This document shows, one piece after another, positions 33,600-46,750 of a DNA stretch of 64,000 nucleotides. The notes beneath the pieces are model-generated. The model did not search any database. It saw only the letters and a program-made list of their open reading frames with translations, and had not been told where the DNA came from. The stretch is from Sebastes aleutianus. Taxonomy: Eukaryota; Chordata; Actinopteri; Perciformes; Sebastidae. Position numbers and translations under genes: made by a program. The number at the start of each line of letters is the position of its first letter. Positions within the stretch are counted from its first letter, which is position 1. The stretch covers positions 7,318,834-7,382,833 of the forward strand of contig CAKAKS010000060.1 in the NCBI GenBank assembly GCA_916700875.1, read 5' to 3'.

Positions 33600-34790
33600 A
33601 TCAAAAGTTACCATTAGATGATGCCTTATTTGCATATTTAAGATTTAATTTCAGAAAACTTGTAATTAAAAAAATAATTGTCTTAATGTAAGTAATCAAC
33701 TGGGGAAGTTTCATGTTGATATCCGTTGTTTAACATTTGTACCCTATTCACCTGTAGTGTTTTGCAAAATGTATGAAATTTTACAATCCCTATCTTTAAA
33801 GGCGGTTTTCTCAAAATGGCTCTTTTACTCTGAGCCAGAAATCTCCTCTTCAGTAGCCCTTACATTTACCAAACGTTCCAGTTTCATTCCTATCTATATT
33901 CTGAAGGTTTTTACAGAGTGGTTTGTTTGTACATAATCAGTAGCCTGATTTATAGAACATTTTATTCCTAAAAACATGGCGAAAGTGTTTTTTTAAATGG
34001 CTGTTGACAGTATTTCCTGATTTATGGAGTGATACAAAGAGATATCTAAAATCCACTCTATAAAAACCTCTGACTCTAATATGAAAAACAAAATGAAACA
34101 AGAATTTTGAACCTGGCTTTATCCAATGTTCAGAAATGTATGAAAATAAACACATATTTAATAAGATAATGCCTCATTTAACATAACATAAGATTTCAGA
34201 AAACTTGTAATTCAAACAAATAATTGTCTCAATGTGAGTAATCAACTGTGGAAGTTTCATAGCGATACCTATTAGTTAAAATGTTTACCCTATTCACCTG
34301 TAGTGTCAAAATGTATGGAATTTTACAATCCATATCTTTAAAGGCCGTTTTCTCAATATGAGTTTTTTCTCACACTCTGAGCCAGAAACCTCCTCTTCAG
34401 TAGCACTTACATCAGTACAGTTTCATTCCTATCTATATTCTGAAGGTTTTCACAGAGAGGTTTGTTTATATATAATCAATAGCCTGATTTAAACAACATT
34501 TTATTCCTAAAAACATGGAGAAAATGGATCTTTTTATGGCTGTTGACAGTATTTTCTGATTTATGGAATGATAAGAGATTTCCAACATCCCCTCTGTAAA
34601 AACCTTTTGGCTCTAATATGTCAACAAAATGAAACAAGAATTTTGGACATAATTAGGACATATTTTATTTGATAATGACTCATTTGCATATTTAAACATA
34701 AAATTTCAGAAAACGTAAAAATAATTGTCATAATTTAAGTAATCAACTAGGGAAGTTTCATGCTTACATTTTTTTTTACCTTATTCACCT
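33600..34790 (+). repeat. Tandem duplication, about 2.3 copies of a 0.5-kb unit
   Basis: Landmarks recur in the same order. TTTCAGAAAAC occurs at about 33650, 34193 and 34706. CTGAGCCAGAAA occurs at about 33830 and 34380. TTCATTCCTATCTATATTCT occurs at about 33882 and 34423. CATTTTATTCCTAAAAACAT occurs at about 33957 and 34497. The spacing is about 540 then 510 bp. Copies differ by substitutions and small indels, so the duplication is not recent. No coding capacity. Confidence 0.9.
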
Positions 34791-36589
34791 GGAGGGGGGG
34801 TGGGGAGAGTCTCCTTTTAAGGGGTGAAATGATCCTCAGAAAGATGTTATCGTCCGTACATATTATACACAGACACAGAAAATAAGCATATGTTTCAAAG
34901 ACAGACACATACACAGAGACATTGTCCAGTTGAAAAAAAGAGTTTCTACATTATTCAGAATTTATGCGCCCATTGTGCTATTAAGAGCAGCAATACCTGG
35001 GTGCAGGAGGTGAGAAAACATTGGTTTAGGTGGGGGAAGATCCGGTGACGTCCGCTGCTATATTAACAATACACACACACACATATTCATGTCTGATGAT
35101 GTCTTCTGCCATATTGAGTGGGCTCTATTGTTTACGGCCCCCTGGACAGGGTCTCCAGATGGCAGGGTGCCTATTACTGCGGCCCCTACTGTGAGGGCCC
35201 CACTGTGTGTGTGAGTGTGTTCATCTATGAATGTGTGTAGATGCAAATGCAGAGAGAGAGAGAGAGAGATGTTCACCTCCACATTTGTGTGCATTTCAGC
35301 CTATATGTCTGCAGGGCATGCCGTGTGTGTGTGTGTGTGTGGACGGGGTAAGGGTGAGCCAGAGGCGACATACAGTGAGACACCAGTGTGACATTCCTTC
35401 AAAGGCCTCATCAGAGCCTTTCACCCACAAAGGAGAGTGCAGCGTGTGTTCCTCCGGGGGATTAGCTCGGCCTCGGTCATTAGGCCTCAGCCAAATGGCC
35501 CCGAGGAGACGCTGGCTGGATCTATAGCATGAAACACATACAACACTCACACGGCCGTATGGCGGGCCCAGCTCATGAATATCATTACATAGTAATGGAG
35601 GATAACTACCCAGGGATAAAGCATCACACAATATGTGTTGCTGTGCAGTCAGGATGGGATTGCGGACACCGAATTAAAGTCTGTATTTTCTTTTAAATTC
35701 TTGTCTTTTTTGATTTGGGTGATATGTTTGGAGACAATTATGATGCGGTTATGAATAACATTGCTCACAGTAGGCTGCTTTCAAAAGGGAACTTGAAGAA
35801 ATAAACCCACATATTTAAAATAATGCTAAATTACCAAGTATGTTATGTCCCTTTTCTGAAGAAGAAAAGAAGAGGAGAGGAAATCTTGTTAAGTCAAGAT
35901 GTTTTTTCAGCTCTCATTGACGACCATCCTCCACCTCTGACCTTTATCACCAATCAACAATACAACACATTGATCAGCAGAGAAGAGCCAGGCATCAATA
36001 TCGCAATCAATCTCTATAGGTCACTGAGGTTGGCCACAAACACACTGCAGGGAACAGGATTATGACAAATTGGATTAAAACAGATTGGTACAGCGATGGT
36101 TTATCAGCATTACTGAAATCAAGTATGGTTGTAATAATAGAAAAGGTGAGATTGTGCACAAGGTACTGTAGTTTGAAAGAGCAAAATGGCATTTTATTTT
36201 AGCTATTGCACAATTACTTCATAATGAATGAATCGTCAAAAGTAAATGAAAGTTATGGTTTGGTTTAGAGCTGAAAATTAATTGGCAACTGAGTTGATCA
36301 GCAGTTTACTTTCTTTTTTTTTAAAGTAAAAATGCCAAAAAAAAATCATCAGTTCCACATTCCCAAAGCTGCTAGTATATTTGCTAGTTTTTTTTTTATA
36401 GACTTCTAAAGTAAATACCTTTGGGTTTGGACTAGTCAGATAAAACAAAACGTTTTTTTATATATTCTTTCTATATCTGTATAGTTTTATTTTAGATATT
36501 GTTTGTTTAATTGGTCTGTGTCTCTATTTCATATTCAGGTTTTCTTTTTTATTGATGCAAACCTCAAAACGCACTTTTATTCCTTGGTT
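34791..36589. other. Non-coding stretch with small simple repeats
   Basis: Short (AC)n at 35070, (GA)n at about 35253-35269 and (GT)n at about 35321-35340. 35380-35640 is complex and GC-richer, possibly regulatory. 35640-36589 is A/T-rich. No gene is supported. Confidence 0.4.
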
Positions 36590-36800
36590 TTTGCCTTGCA
36601 TGAGAGCTACCTTTTTTAATGCTTTTTCCTTTCCTATTGGTCTTAATGCTTTTATTATTTTAATGTCCTGTTGGTTTTAAATTGGTCTTAGTGTTTTATT
36701 GTGTTGTTTTTATGATTTTTATGTTTTAACTGCACACCACTTGTCAACTTTTGTTGTTTTTAAATGTGCTTTATAAATAAATTTGGATTGGATTGGATCA
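36590..36800 (+). repeat. LINE 3' tail-like fragment
   Basis: The sequence ends AAATGTGCTTTATAAATAAA followed by TTTGGATTGGATTGGAT, the short-tandem tail of an L2/CR1-like LINE copy. No reverse transcriptase frame precedes it. Confidence 0.6.
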
Positions 36801-38499
36801 TGTGCAAACCTCCATGGCAATATTTAAAAAAACAAACACATATATTTCCTGCCTGGACCACACCCTGACAAACACTCCCACTGAAATGTATCAGTCAGTT
36901 TGGACTTATTGTGTTGTCACATCTGACATCCATCAAGTCTTTCAGATTGCTATTTGGTTTGTAATACATGAAAATATCTTGAGCTCTTTTGGCAAATCTT
37001 CTCCGTATACAAGTCCAGAAGTATTAAGGCGTAAGAGGGAAAGACTGACTTAGACAGTGAAATATGATCAGATACACAGATGAACATAAACATGGTTCGG
37101 TATATATATCCTGCCACCCCGGTGACATATCTGAACCGTGGAGACAATTCATTACCTGCAGGAGAGCTGACAGGACGTGCTGTGATGCTTCCTTTTGTAC
37201 GGCGCAGAGACACGCTGACATTTTAACATAATGGTGCCAATAATGCATTCATCTGTTCAGCGTTTATGGAGCGGCAGTCAGGAGTGATGCGATGTCACGA
37301 TATGTACCTCAAGCTGCTGCCGTATTTTTGATGGGGAGCGTTTGACTTTTAGCATTTTGGATAAACAGAGGATTGACAAAAGGGAAAAGGAGACAATATG
37401 GGTTTATAGTTTAAAGTTTACTGAGACTTTATTGATATTTATGACACATTTCCATCCTATTATCTTCCTATAGTGACTTGCTCTCTCTTCCAACTCCATC
37501 ATCATCATCATCATTCTTTGCACAGCATTGCTCTCCCTCCTGTTCCCCCTTTCAGTCCGTGATAAATTATGTACACAGTGGTATGGATCTACAAGCTCTC
37601 AATGCGTTGCAGTTGCTGAGCCACATTGCCCAGGGGCGGAAGACGGGGGTGGGTGAGACGGGTGGCCGGGCATTTTTACGAAAGAGCGAGCAAGTGAGGC
37701 GAAAACGCAGCGCTCTCCAAAGGTCACCGCCACCCACCGGGTCTCCTGTGATATTTTCATTATTGAGGTGAAAAAAAAAAAAAAAACGCCTGCTCCTCCA
37801 CACTCAGCTCTCTGTGTATGTGCACCACCTTCAGGCCTGCCGCAGTAATCCCCAGTGGCAAAACGATGTGATGGAGGGGAGAGGAAGAGGGAGGTGTTTG
37901 GTGTGTGGAGCCGTGTTGGTTTGAGAAAGTAAAGGAAAAAATGCAGGGATAGGAGAAAGGAAGGAAAAATGTTTCAGAAACAGAAGAAGAGGAAGGAAAG
38001 CAATTGAGAGAAAAAGGAAACAAGAGAGAGAGAGAGGAGGAAGAGAGGACAGAGACAAAATAAGAGAGGAAAGGAGAGAGAAAGATGGAGGTATAAGGAG
38101 ATAAAGGAAGGAAGAGAGATGGGGGAGAAAGAGGAGAAATAAGAGACTTCATTACAGGGACGTGTCTCCTGCTAAAGCTGGGAATCAGATAGGCTCTGAT
38201 TGTTTTTCTCAGATACACTGTAATCTCGCTGATCTCCAAACAGTGCTGTAATTGGATTCTTCAGGGATGATCAGAAAAAAAAATGTCCTATTAACTGTCT
38301 CCAAACAACAGGACCAAGAGAAGGAAAGATGATAACCTAAAAGATAGATAAAGGTTTGGATTTCTGTAAAGATTTATGATAAGAAATTAGATTATTTTGT
38401 AATAATTAGGCTTTAAGATGTTAGATATAGCATCACATGTTTGATGCTTTATTACAATATAGTAATTCCTGTCAGACTTACTGTATGTAAGCAGGAGAT
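36801..38499. other. Non-coding stretch with purine-rich tract
   Basis: (ATC)n near 37498-37514, an A-run at about 37771-37786 and a purine-rich GGAAGAGAGA-type tract at 37870-38145. The 159-residue minus-strand frame at 37760-38239 is the Ser/Leu/Phe-rich complement of that tract and not a gene. 37030-37330 is complex and could be regulatory. Confidence 0.4.
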
Positions 38500-39860
38500 C
38501 CGCTGATATTTTAAACATACTGTATATGCTTCTTTGAGAAGTACGATGTCCACCGTTCTTAGCCTATACGTGATGTTAAATGTCAAACACAGCACTGCTG
38601 GGTCCACATGCGGAGAGTTAGATGAGAAGATCGATACCACTCTCACATATATGCACTAGAACAATACTCTCTTGCAATTATAAAGGTTACATTCACATAG
38701 AGAGGGAGTATATGGGATCACAACTTGGGCCAGTTCTTGCAAATATAATGAATTGGAACAGACTGCTGTAATATCTACTGTGCATCTCTTGAAAGAAAGG
38801 AGTCAATGATTCTATGTTGACCCTGACCAGAACATCAGGATCACATGTGATTCATTTGACACTATTAACTCCCTGGTCCTGAGCTTCACTTATAATTATA
38901 GTTTAAAAAAAACAAAACATATTCAGAAATACAGGACAATAACCATTTCACCAGCTTTATACGTTGGAAATACAGAATCGTATGGATCACAAATCTTGTG
39001 TATTGAGCAAAATCTTGTGTAGTCCTAATCATTTAAATCAAGATAATTGCCTTATTTGAAATATTATGGCCTGGAATGGATTCCCAAAAAAAAGATTATA
39101 GAAAAGCTCATGATAAAATTGTGTTTGGAAAAATCTTACATTAACACCAAGACGGATTGTTGTCCTAAAATGTGGATCCATTTCCTGGAAAAGCTCCTAT
39201 ACAATAGGAAGAATCTAACGAAAGAGGTGAAGTTCATAAGAAGACTTTATATTTCACACCTAAATTAAACACCTAAAATATTAAAAAGTTGTGTTGCATC
39301 ATCACTTCAAGTGTCCTGGCTGTAATGCTGATTATAGGCAAAACTGATCGCTGTTTCATTTCTACATTAAGGAATAGTTACGCTAGGCCTAGCCTACTTG
39401 CTTTCTGACGTAGAGTTAGGCGAGAAGATCATCACCACTTTCATATTTGTGGAGGAGTAATGTCTACCTGAGCAGAGAATGAAGTCACTCTCCCTCTGTG
39501 TGTGTTGTAATCAGAGTTTCTCTGAGGCCAGCTCATGGCTGCCGCTCTACACTGCTCTCATACGGCGGTTACAGCTGATATCGCCTTGTTAAGAGCCATG
39601 TGGAAGCAATAGATATGCTCCAAATTTCGCGTTTAGCGCCTTTAAATATAAGGCTACATGGGAATTAGCTTAGCACGAAGATTGGAAACAGGCGGAAACA
39701 GCTAGCAAGAGTAAAAACATCAATTCAATGTTGTGGTTTTTACTGTGGTTTTTACATTTTTTTTTAGTGTAAATAAATAAGGTTTAACTTGTTAATTAGT
39801 GAACTTTGGAGGTGCTGGTCGGCAGATTGTGTTACCTTTGGACAAAGGCAGGTTAGCTGT
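38500..39860. repeat. Fragments of a common teleost dispersed repeat
   Basis: GAGTTAGATGAGAAGATCGA then TACCACTCTCA (about 38615-38645) recurs as GAGTTAGGCGAGAAGATCAT then CACCACTTTCA (about 39413-39443). Downstream, ATTAGCTTAGCACGAAGATT and GGAAACAGCTAGC (39663-39705) and TTTGGAGGTGCTGGTCGGCA (about 39804-39825) are words of the same abundant teleost family as I remember it. The two pieces point to a partial and a longer decayed copy, with unrelated A/T-rich DNA between. Confidence 0.5.
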
Positions 39861-40944
39861 TTCTAAGTTTGTTATAAGCTGACTGGCTGCTGGCTCTGGC
39901 TTCATATTTAACAGACAGTATGTCTTCAGTGTATTTTTCCTAATGTTTGTTATGATCTCATATAATAGATCATAACTGACTGTATTTATTTATTTGAGCA
40001 GATGCTGCTTAAAGAAAACAACCGGATTATTATACCGGATTCATTTGTCTCTGTGTTGTCGATCAGGAATCAGAGGTCAATGCTGTTCCTCACATAAATA
40101 AAGACTCACAAACATCTGCCACAAAAAAATGTTTGCATGCCCGCATACTAAAATAGATTCCTTTTTAATTACATGGCAAGATATTGTACTTTGAACATTT
40201 CTCATATAACCCTGAAGCAATTACTGTCACTGAAGGTGTGTGAAATTGGTGTAAAAACGCTAAAGCTGACTGTTAATTAATTCTTCCTTTGAAATGGCAT
40301 TAAAACTCCCCTGAAAATATAAATCCCTAATTGCCGTAGTAAACTCTTACAGGGATGCTGAGGAGGATATAAACCGGGCCGAGCAAAACAACTTTGCCGT
40401 AACAGGTTAATTTGAAAGCTTTCATCCATTAACGTTTTTTCTTTTTTCATTTCTTCCCCTCTGCCACGGGGCGGGGAGGCGGGCGAGTGGAGGGAAGGCG
40501 GATGGTACAGAACACTTCTCTCAACAATCCCAGCTTTTTTCTCTTATTTCTCTTAACTCGACTGCTCCTTTCCTTTCCGTCTATATATCCTGTCTCTCTC
40601 TTTCTCCATCTGTCCCTTTATTCTGCAGCCAATCCTTTTAAGGCTTCCATTACAGGTTCAAATCAACTGATGCTCCTCTGATGCCAGCGCCTGTTGGAAC
40701 TTCTTTCAGGGCATCTATTGATCTTCTGGGCCGGTACCCCCTCTCTCTCTCTCTAACTCTCTCTCTCTCTCTCTCTCTATGTCTCAGTAAACAGGACCAC
40801 AGGGAGCTTTTCTGTCCCTGCTGGTTTGACCCTTTATTGAGGCTGGCACATCTCTGGCCTCTCACCAGCACCGTCACCTGTTAGCAGCCTTGTGCCACCG
40901 CTTTCCATTTAGATTCTACACACATCCATCTCTCCTTTTCTCTA
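39861..40944. other. Non-coding stretch with candidate regulatory block and (CT)n
   Basis: 40280-40480 is complex (CCCTAATTGCCGTAGTAAAC, CCGTAACAGGTTAATTTG) and could be a conserved element. A (CT)n tract lies at about 40739-40778. No gene is supported. Confidence 0.35.
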
Positions 40945-41380
40945 AAGCTGGGCATACACTGTACGATTTTAGCCTGTTTCTCCCAAATTTTAGACTCATT
41001 TTAGAGTCGGATCAAATTTCAGCTACGTCGGGCGTTGCGTGCCGTGCAGTGTACGGGGGGACCGAGGACCGATTAGCTCCTCCCGACCAGCCGTCGGACA
41101 GTCGGATGAATTTCTGACACGTCAGAAATTTTGGTCGGCCGTCCACAGACTCTCGCACAGTTGAAACAGAGCCACGAGCCGATTCCCCTACGTCGGCGCC
41201 TTTTTTTCCTACTCTTTTTACAGTAATCAGAGCGTAGCTATCAAGATAACAATGTAGGCTACAATAGATATAGTAAAACATAGCTAGCTTACCTCCAATT
41301 CTCTCTGCAAAATGGACAAGCCATACTGTCCACGTCTTCCTAGCCACCATATTTGCCGATGCCTCTTTTTAAGCAAACCG
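40945..41380. mobile_element. DNA-repeat fragment (GCTGGGCATACACTGTACGA end)
   Basis: The left end AAAGCTGGGCATACACTGTA then CGATTTT is one I associate with an abundant teleost hAT-type repeat. Internal TCGG/CCGA words (GTCGGGCG, CGTCGGACAGTCGG, GGTCGGCCGTCC) fit. The right end is not recognisable, so the copy is probably truncated. No transposase frame. Confidence 0.5.
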
Positions 41381-43440
41381 GATGGCACAGAGTTTAGTTT
41401 ACTAAAAGTTGACTAAAAAAACAGTACTAGGTTGACTAAATATGATAAAAACTCACAAGGACATTTGCAACAGGACCAAGCATAAGACTGAATTAAAAAT
41501 ACTGCCAACATCTACAGCTGGTTCTGACTTTAAAGTTTTATGAAGAAGTGTTTGACCCTTGACCCTCACCTTGATTTACTTGTTTTTGTGATGATCAAAC
41601 TTCACTCAATTTGACTTTCCTTCCAAATAATTCATACATTGCTTCCTTTTTAACCTTAAATTTCGATTTCTTTCATCCTTCCCTCTTTCACTTTCTTTAT
41701 TTATTCCTCTTTCACCGTTGCAATCGCTCCCCTCTGCTGCTTCACAGCTTTCTCTCCTCTCCAGATCTCTCTCCCTTTCTTTTGATTGACCACCATTTCA
41801 ATAGCAGTGGCCAAGGTTATTTGGCAGCCGCCACAGAGCACATTTGTTTGTCCCTCTCTGCAACTGAAGAAGACACTCTGCTATTCTAATGGACTCCAGA
41901 AGAGAGAGCCCTTTGAATTGGTTTAAAAAGAAGGCCAGCAGAGTCCCTCTTTCTCTCTTTCCTCTCTCCTTCTCGGCCTTTGTAGACGCTGACAAAGGAG
42001 TCTCTCTGTGCTTGCCATGGGACCAGATGTACCCAGGCAGCAGACAGGATGCTAACCCCTGGAAGTCCTTATGTTCTCCTGCTATAGGACATTAAAGCTA
42101 CACTGGGCAGCTTTGCATATTGGCAGCTCGTAATGGCAGTGTGAGGTGACTAACAACCTGATCCTCAGTAAACACAGATTATGTAAGGTAATGTAACTAA
42201 ACTGCACTTCACTTCACTTTCCAACAAGGTTGGGCTATGATACTTTACAATGAAGGAAACGATTTAGCATTGGTAAGTCAAGACAAGTCCTCCAACTAAG
42301 TAAGAAAATAGGTCCCTCCAAAATGATCCATATAGGCATTTCCTGATCTGACGGCCCCATCGGCAGGACAACAGCGTTTGTAATGGTACGTGCCCACAGG
42401 GGCGTATTTGATGGGATGCCACTAGGCACTAGGCACCTGATTGGACGAACGCTTTCCCTCGTGGGCTGCTGCTCCCAGCTTTCAAACCGGAACCAACATG
42501 GCGGCTCGTTTGGAAACTTTCTTCCCTTATATCACAAAAATAGTTCACCGAAATGTGTTTCTGAAAACATTTTATGCAAGAAATAAGCCATGCAGTTGCA
42601 AAATCCGCTTAGTTTTTAAAAGTTTCTCTGGACGTTGGATGCCCGTGATTTGCATAAAGTAGCCTAGACCTCAACTTTATGCAAATGAGGAGCGGGCGAC
42701 CTGACGGTCCGTCTCTCGAATCGCGCCACCAGAATGCATTGCACAGCTGCTTACATAGACAATGAATGGGAAGCGTGGAAAGGACGGAACCTGTGGACAT
42801 GTACCATGAGTGCCTTCCAAAGCCGTTACAAATCACTGTTGGAAAATAAATCTGTGACAACGTTATGGTTAAGGTCTGGTTGGGTGTAGGCACAAAAACA
42901 CTTACTACTTCTTTAAGGTAAGGGGAGTTCCGTCGCCATGGTTACAATAATAAACACATGGTTATGGCTCGGGAACAATCATGGTCATGCAGCAGCTCGT
43001 TGGCTATTAAATTAGATAAATCCAATGACAAAAATCGCCCCAAAATCCACCCTGCTGGTCTTGGTTGTGTTTTCCAGTTTATCTTCAGGATGCGTAGTTT
43101 AAGACGCACACGGCTCTCTCTCGGTTGTCGCCGGTGACCGCATCCAACAATAAACTGATCACGCTGACATTTATTAGAGCATTAGAGCATTCTGTTTCTG
43201 TTGGCAATGGAGGGCTATTTTCTTTTGCTTCAGTTTCCTTTTGCCTTCACCTCCACGCCGGTACCGGTGTTGTGCATATGTACGTGGGAGCATGCATGCA
43301 ATCAGCGATGAGGCGCTGCCATGGCGACGCTCACAAGCATTATGAGCTGCTCTGGCCAGGACTCTGGAGCTTTAACCAATGAGCCACAACGGCTTGTTAC
43401 TGACAGAGGATGAACTGAGGAGCCTGCATGAAGAGCCAGT
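41381..43440. other. Non-coding stretch, mixed
   Basis: 41590-42080 is pyrimidine-rich but complex. 42090-42115 starts with TTAAAGCTACACTGGGCAGC, resembling a TTAA-flanked MITE end without a visible partner. 42480-42520 has CCGGAACCAACATGGCGGCT, which may be the 5' end of a decayed transposon gene. 43120-43400 is complex. No functional gene is supported. Confidence 0.3.
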
Positions 43441-44359
43441 ATAAGATGAATAAAGATTATTTTTAACTGTGAATCTTGCATAGCTCCTCTAGTGGAGTCC
43501 CAGAATTAAAATATAGTGCTGGAAATGGAGCATTGCGGGGTTTAGGCTAAAATGGATGTATTTCTACATGCAAATATTGCAGTTCAAAATAAAAGTGAGT
43601 GGTAAAGTCTAAATTTGGAAAACCTAAGGTGTGATTTAGAAGATTCAGTGGCTTAGAAATATCAGCTATAGCTCGTCGCAATGCCCCTGAAGACATTAGA
43701 AAAAAACTCATGTCCAGTTTTTGTGTGCGACAATTAAGAGTTGATTCAACTGCATTGAGGCTGTAATTAGTAATGCACTTGGTTTTAATATTTTGTCCAC
43801 TCCCATTTAAATACCAAAACCAAATAACCAACAAAAAGAAGACATTTTCCCCTGAACGTGTTACATAGATCTTGGTATCTCCAGGCACCGTGGACCTCAG
43901 TCACAGTGGTAGAATACATAAAGTCTAATTAGTACCCTCATACATTTCCCTCTTTCATAATTCCACATTGTTTTCAAAGCAAAAAACTATTCATAGAGTA
44001 GCACATAATCAGCAGTAATTGCTAAATGAGTCACGCAGAGATAAAAGACATGGAATAATCCCACTTTTTAAGGCATCATCGTTCGTTCCATTAGGAATCA
44101 CTTCCTTCCTCACATGCAGTATAATCCAGCTCAGTATTAAAGGCTTGACTTGTGCCAGCGGCTCACTGTGCAGCCCTGTATCTCCGCTGCTCCATGCACA
44201 CAATACAAAACAATCCAGAGTTGGATTGAAGTCATGCAGGGGTCAGCGGCTCACTTGTGAGAGGAGGATGAGGAGGTGGCCTTCAGGTAACGTAAAAACT
44301 TCAAAGTGCTCTTTATAGAGCCAGTGTTTGGTTTGTCCATTCTGGGCTACTGTAGAAAC
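43441..44359. other. Non-coding stretch, possible regulatory part
   Basis: 43960-44210 is complex (AATCAGCAGTAATTGC, TCCATTAGGAATCACTTCCT) and repeat-free. The minus-strand frame 43547-43888 (113 residues) has no recognisable motif. Confidence 0.3.
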
Positions 44360-44493
44360 ATGGATGTATGAAGAGTACTAGATACAGCATTGGAGCCAGG
44401 CGCCCGTTCATTTCTATGAGAGTTGCTCAGTGGCTATGAAGATTATATTCCATTTCTGCTAATAGATCCCCCGAAATGTTACACACTGGACCT
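44360..44493 (-). mobile_element. TTAA-flanked MITE end fragment
   Basis: Read on the minus strand it starts TTAAAGGTCCAGTGTGTAAC, then ATTTCGGGGGATCTATTAGC, an end I associate with a common teleost MITE. The TTAA is at 44494-44497. The other end is not found. Confidence 0.45.
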
Positions 44494-44497
44494 TTAA

Positions 44498-45070
44498 TTG
44501 TTCCCAGCTTCATATGAAACACTGCATTTTGCCATCTAATGGTAAAATGGCACAAAGCCACATCTATCATTGTGTGGTGCAAACAGTTTACTGGCATAAG
44601 ATTTTGCCTCCCACAAGGACGATCACTGGTTAAACATGACTCATGCATGCCTGTGTTGTTCACTGACATTTTCAGCTGATTTTCACATTCGAGGATAATA
44701 AATGTTGTTACATAAAAACTTAAGACGAGGACAAACTAAGTCTGAATTTTATCATTAAATGTTACATATGTGTTATTTTCCTGTCACTTATTTTGTCCCA
44801 GTCAATTGTACAGTATATAGGGTGAGAGTAGGGTTTATGTGTTCCCTGTGCTGTTGTCCCTTTTCCCTCTCCAGTAGCTCTGCCCAGGTGTGCTGCATAG
44901 CTCAACGAGTTTGGAAAGGAGGTGCTTAAAAGCTCCTGTGCCAAATGTAGAATTCAGGGAGAAGCTTCTGGTCTGAGGACTACTGGTCCTGCTGCCACTC
45001 AGCCTTTGATTTTTATATTGTCTTGTTCGTAATTCTACGGATTAGAGTGTTTTGAAGATGCCTTCTGAGA
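44498..45070. other. Non-coding stretch, nothing supported
   Basis: No gene or definable repeat was seen. Confidence 0.4.
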
Positions 45071-45125
45071 TTGGTGCGGCCAGGATGGACTTCCGTGCTG
45101 ATTGGGGGATGTAAAAAACACTCTT
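45071..45125 (+). repeat. 55-bp repeat, copy 2
   Basis: Second copy of the segment at 19237-19291, four mismatches in 55, same orientation. Sequence similarity stops on both sides. Confidence 0.8.
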
Positions 45126-46079
45126 CATCACTGGCTTTTAGATCTACACCCAACAAGCACACAGCCACTTTTCCCAACTAGATGTATCCTGCTGGTCCAG
45201 GGTTTCAACCAGCAACTTTCCAGTCATAAGCCTACTTGCCTTCTAGTGCCTTGCTTGTATATGTCTATAATCTTTATTAAAGATAAATAAAAAAAATTCC
45301 ATTTTAATTACAACAATGACTGGGACACACTTGGGGAGATCATGCGTTCAGTTGTGTATGTGTGATCTGTCTGTCTGTCCATGGCTAATCTCACATACTA
45401 CTGGACCTATCAGCCTAATATTTTTTGTTCTCATTTATGACTATGTGGTCAAGGATCTTTCGTGGTTGTGGTGATTCACAATTGTTGAAAAAACTATTTT
45501 GTTGACTGTTTGAGTCCTCACTCCTCTTAACCGGCCGGTAGGGGCCGCAAGTGATCAACAACTGCTCCAGTAGCAAAAGGCATTTCCGTCAATCGGCTAA
45601 AAACAATCCTTACCTAGTCTGTTGCAGGCCACATTTCGGCCTTTGTCGTGACTCAAAAACTGACAAAGTTTGGTCACATTTTGAACCGGGGGAATCGGCA
45701 GATTCATTTCATACCTGATATGTTACGATATACTAAAGTTAGGCACGATACGAGATGAACATAATGTTATCTTTACTGCCGTCTTGACTGTAAGGGAGCC
45801 GGGAAGGACAGTTGAGAGAGATTCAACTCTTGCATGTTTTATGCAAGGGTGTTTCTATGTGTGTGTCACTAGGTTCATGTAGTGTATACTGTGTGTACTG
45901 TATGTTCCCGAGGCCCTGTCAATGCACAAACTGTGGAAGAAAAAATCTTCTTTAGTGACCATAAAGTCTGTTTATCAAATAATTTTTTACAATTCATCAT
46001 TATTACTATTTTTTAAATAAAAGACAGTTATCGTGTTAATTAAGTTTGAATACGGAAAGTAGCAAATACTGTACGTTTT
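45126..46079. other. Non-coding stretch, nothing supported
   Basis: Mixed composition; 45520-45700 may be repeat-derived (GGCCGGTAGGGGCCGCAAGT) but no ends can be set. Confidence 0.35.
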
Positions 46080-46492
46080 ACACCTGTGTCCCGCAGTTAT
46101 GGAACATTACAACACTAGCGTTTCACAAGTTAATGCATTCATCATCAAGGTGGCGTTATCGCTCCGAGGAGGATGGGGAGGAGGGGGCAGGGATGGGAGG
46201 ATGCTGGCTTCTCCTGTTGCTCTTTTCCCTCTGCTTTCTTCTCGTGCATCCAACAACAAGCTCATTAAACTGCAAGCAAACTGACATTTCACCCTAACTT
46301 CTCCCTCTCTCTCTTGTTTCACATCATTAAGTGGCAGCGTCGGGGCTCAAAGGTAGCCGGGCAAACTCTTTGAGAGAAATGGCTCGCCTGGCAAGCAGCG
46401 TTTTGATGAGCTTGTCACTCCCTCACCCCAAACATGCCTCATTAGTAGTTCAGTCGAAATACCTATCTGCACCCCCCCTCCTTCCTTCCATT

Positions 46493-46525
<33 letters not shown>

Positions 46526-46750
46526 TTCTTTCTCTTTCTGTCTCTCCCTCCATCTCCCATCTCCCTCTCCGGCCCCCCTCCTGTTTTCCAGCACTAATTA
46601 GCTGGCTTCTCCCTCTTCTGTGCTTCCCCAGTCACATCTCAAAGGGAGACGGATATGATTTTTCTTTAACCCAAAGGCCAACTTAATCAGCTGAATTAAT
46701 GACTTTATTACCCGTTAGGCTCCGGGCCATGCAACACATTTCCCTCCAAT
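46080..46750. promoter_or_regulatory. Candidate conserved non-coding block with (AC)n
   Basis: 46090-46480 and 46585-46750 are complex (AGCACTAATTAGCTGGCTTC, CAGCTGAATTAATGAC), split by an (AC)n tract at about 46494-46519 and a pyrimidine-rich run. No protein-like frame. Confidence 0.25.

Noticed and set aside
37488..37520. (ATC)n-type run as a possible CRISPR-like or regulatory repeat
   Set aside because: It is a short plain microsatellite with no spacers.
37760..38239. Minus-strand frame of 159 residues, the longest in the window
   Set aside because: It is the Ser/Leu/Phe-rich complement of a GGAAGAGAGA-type low-complexity tract.
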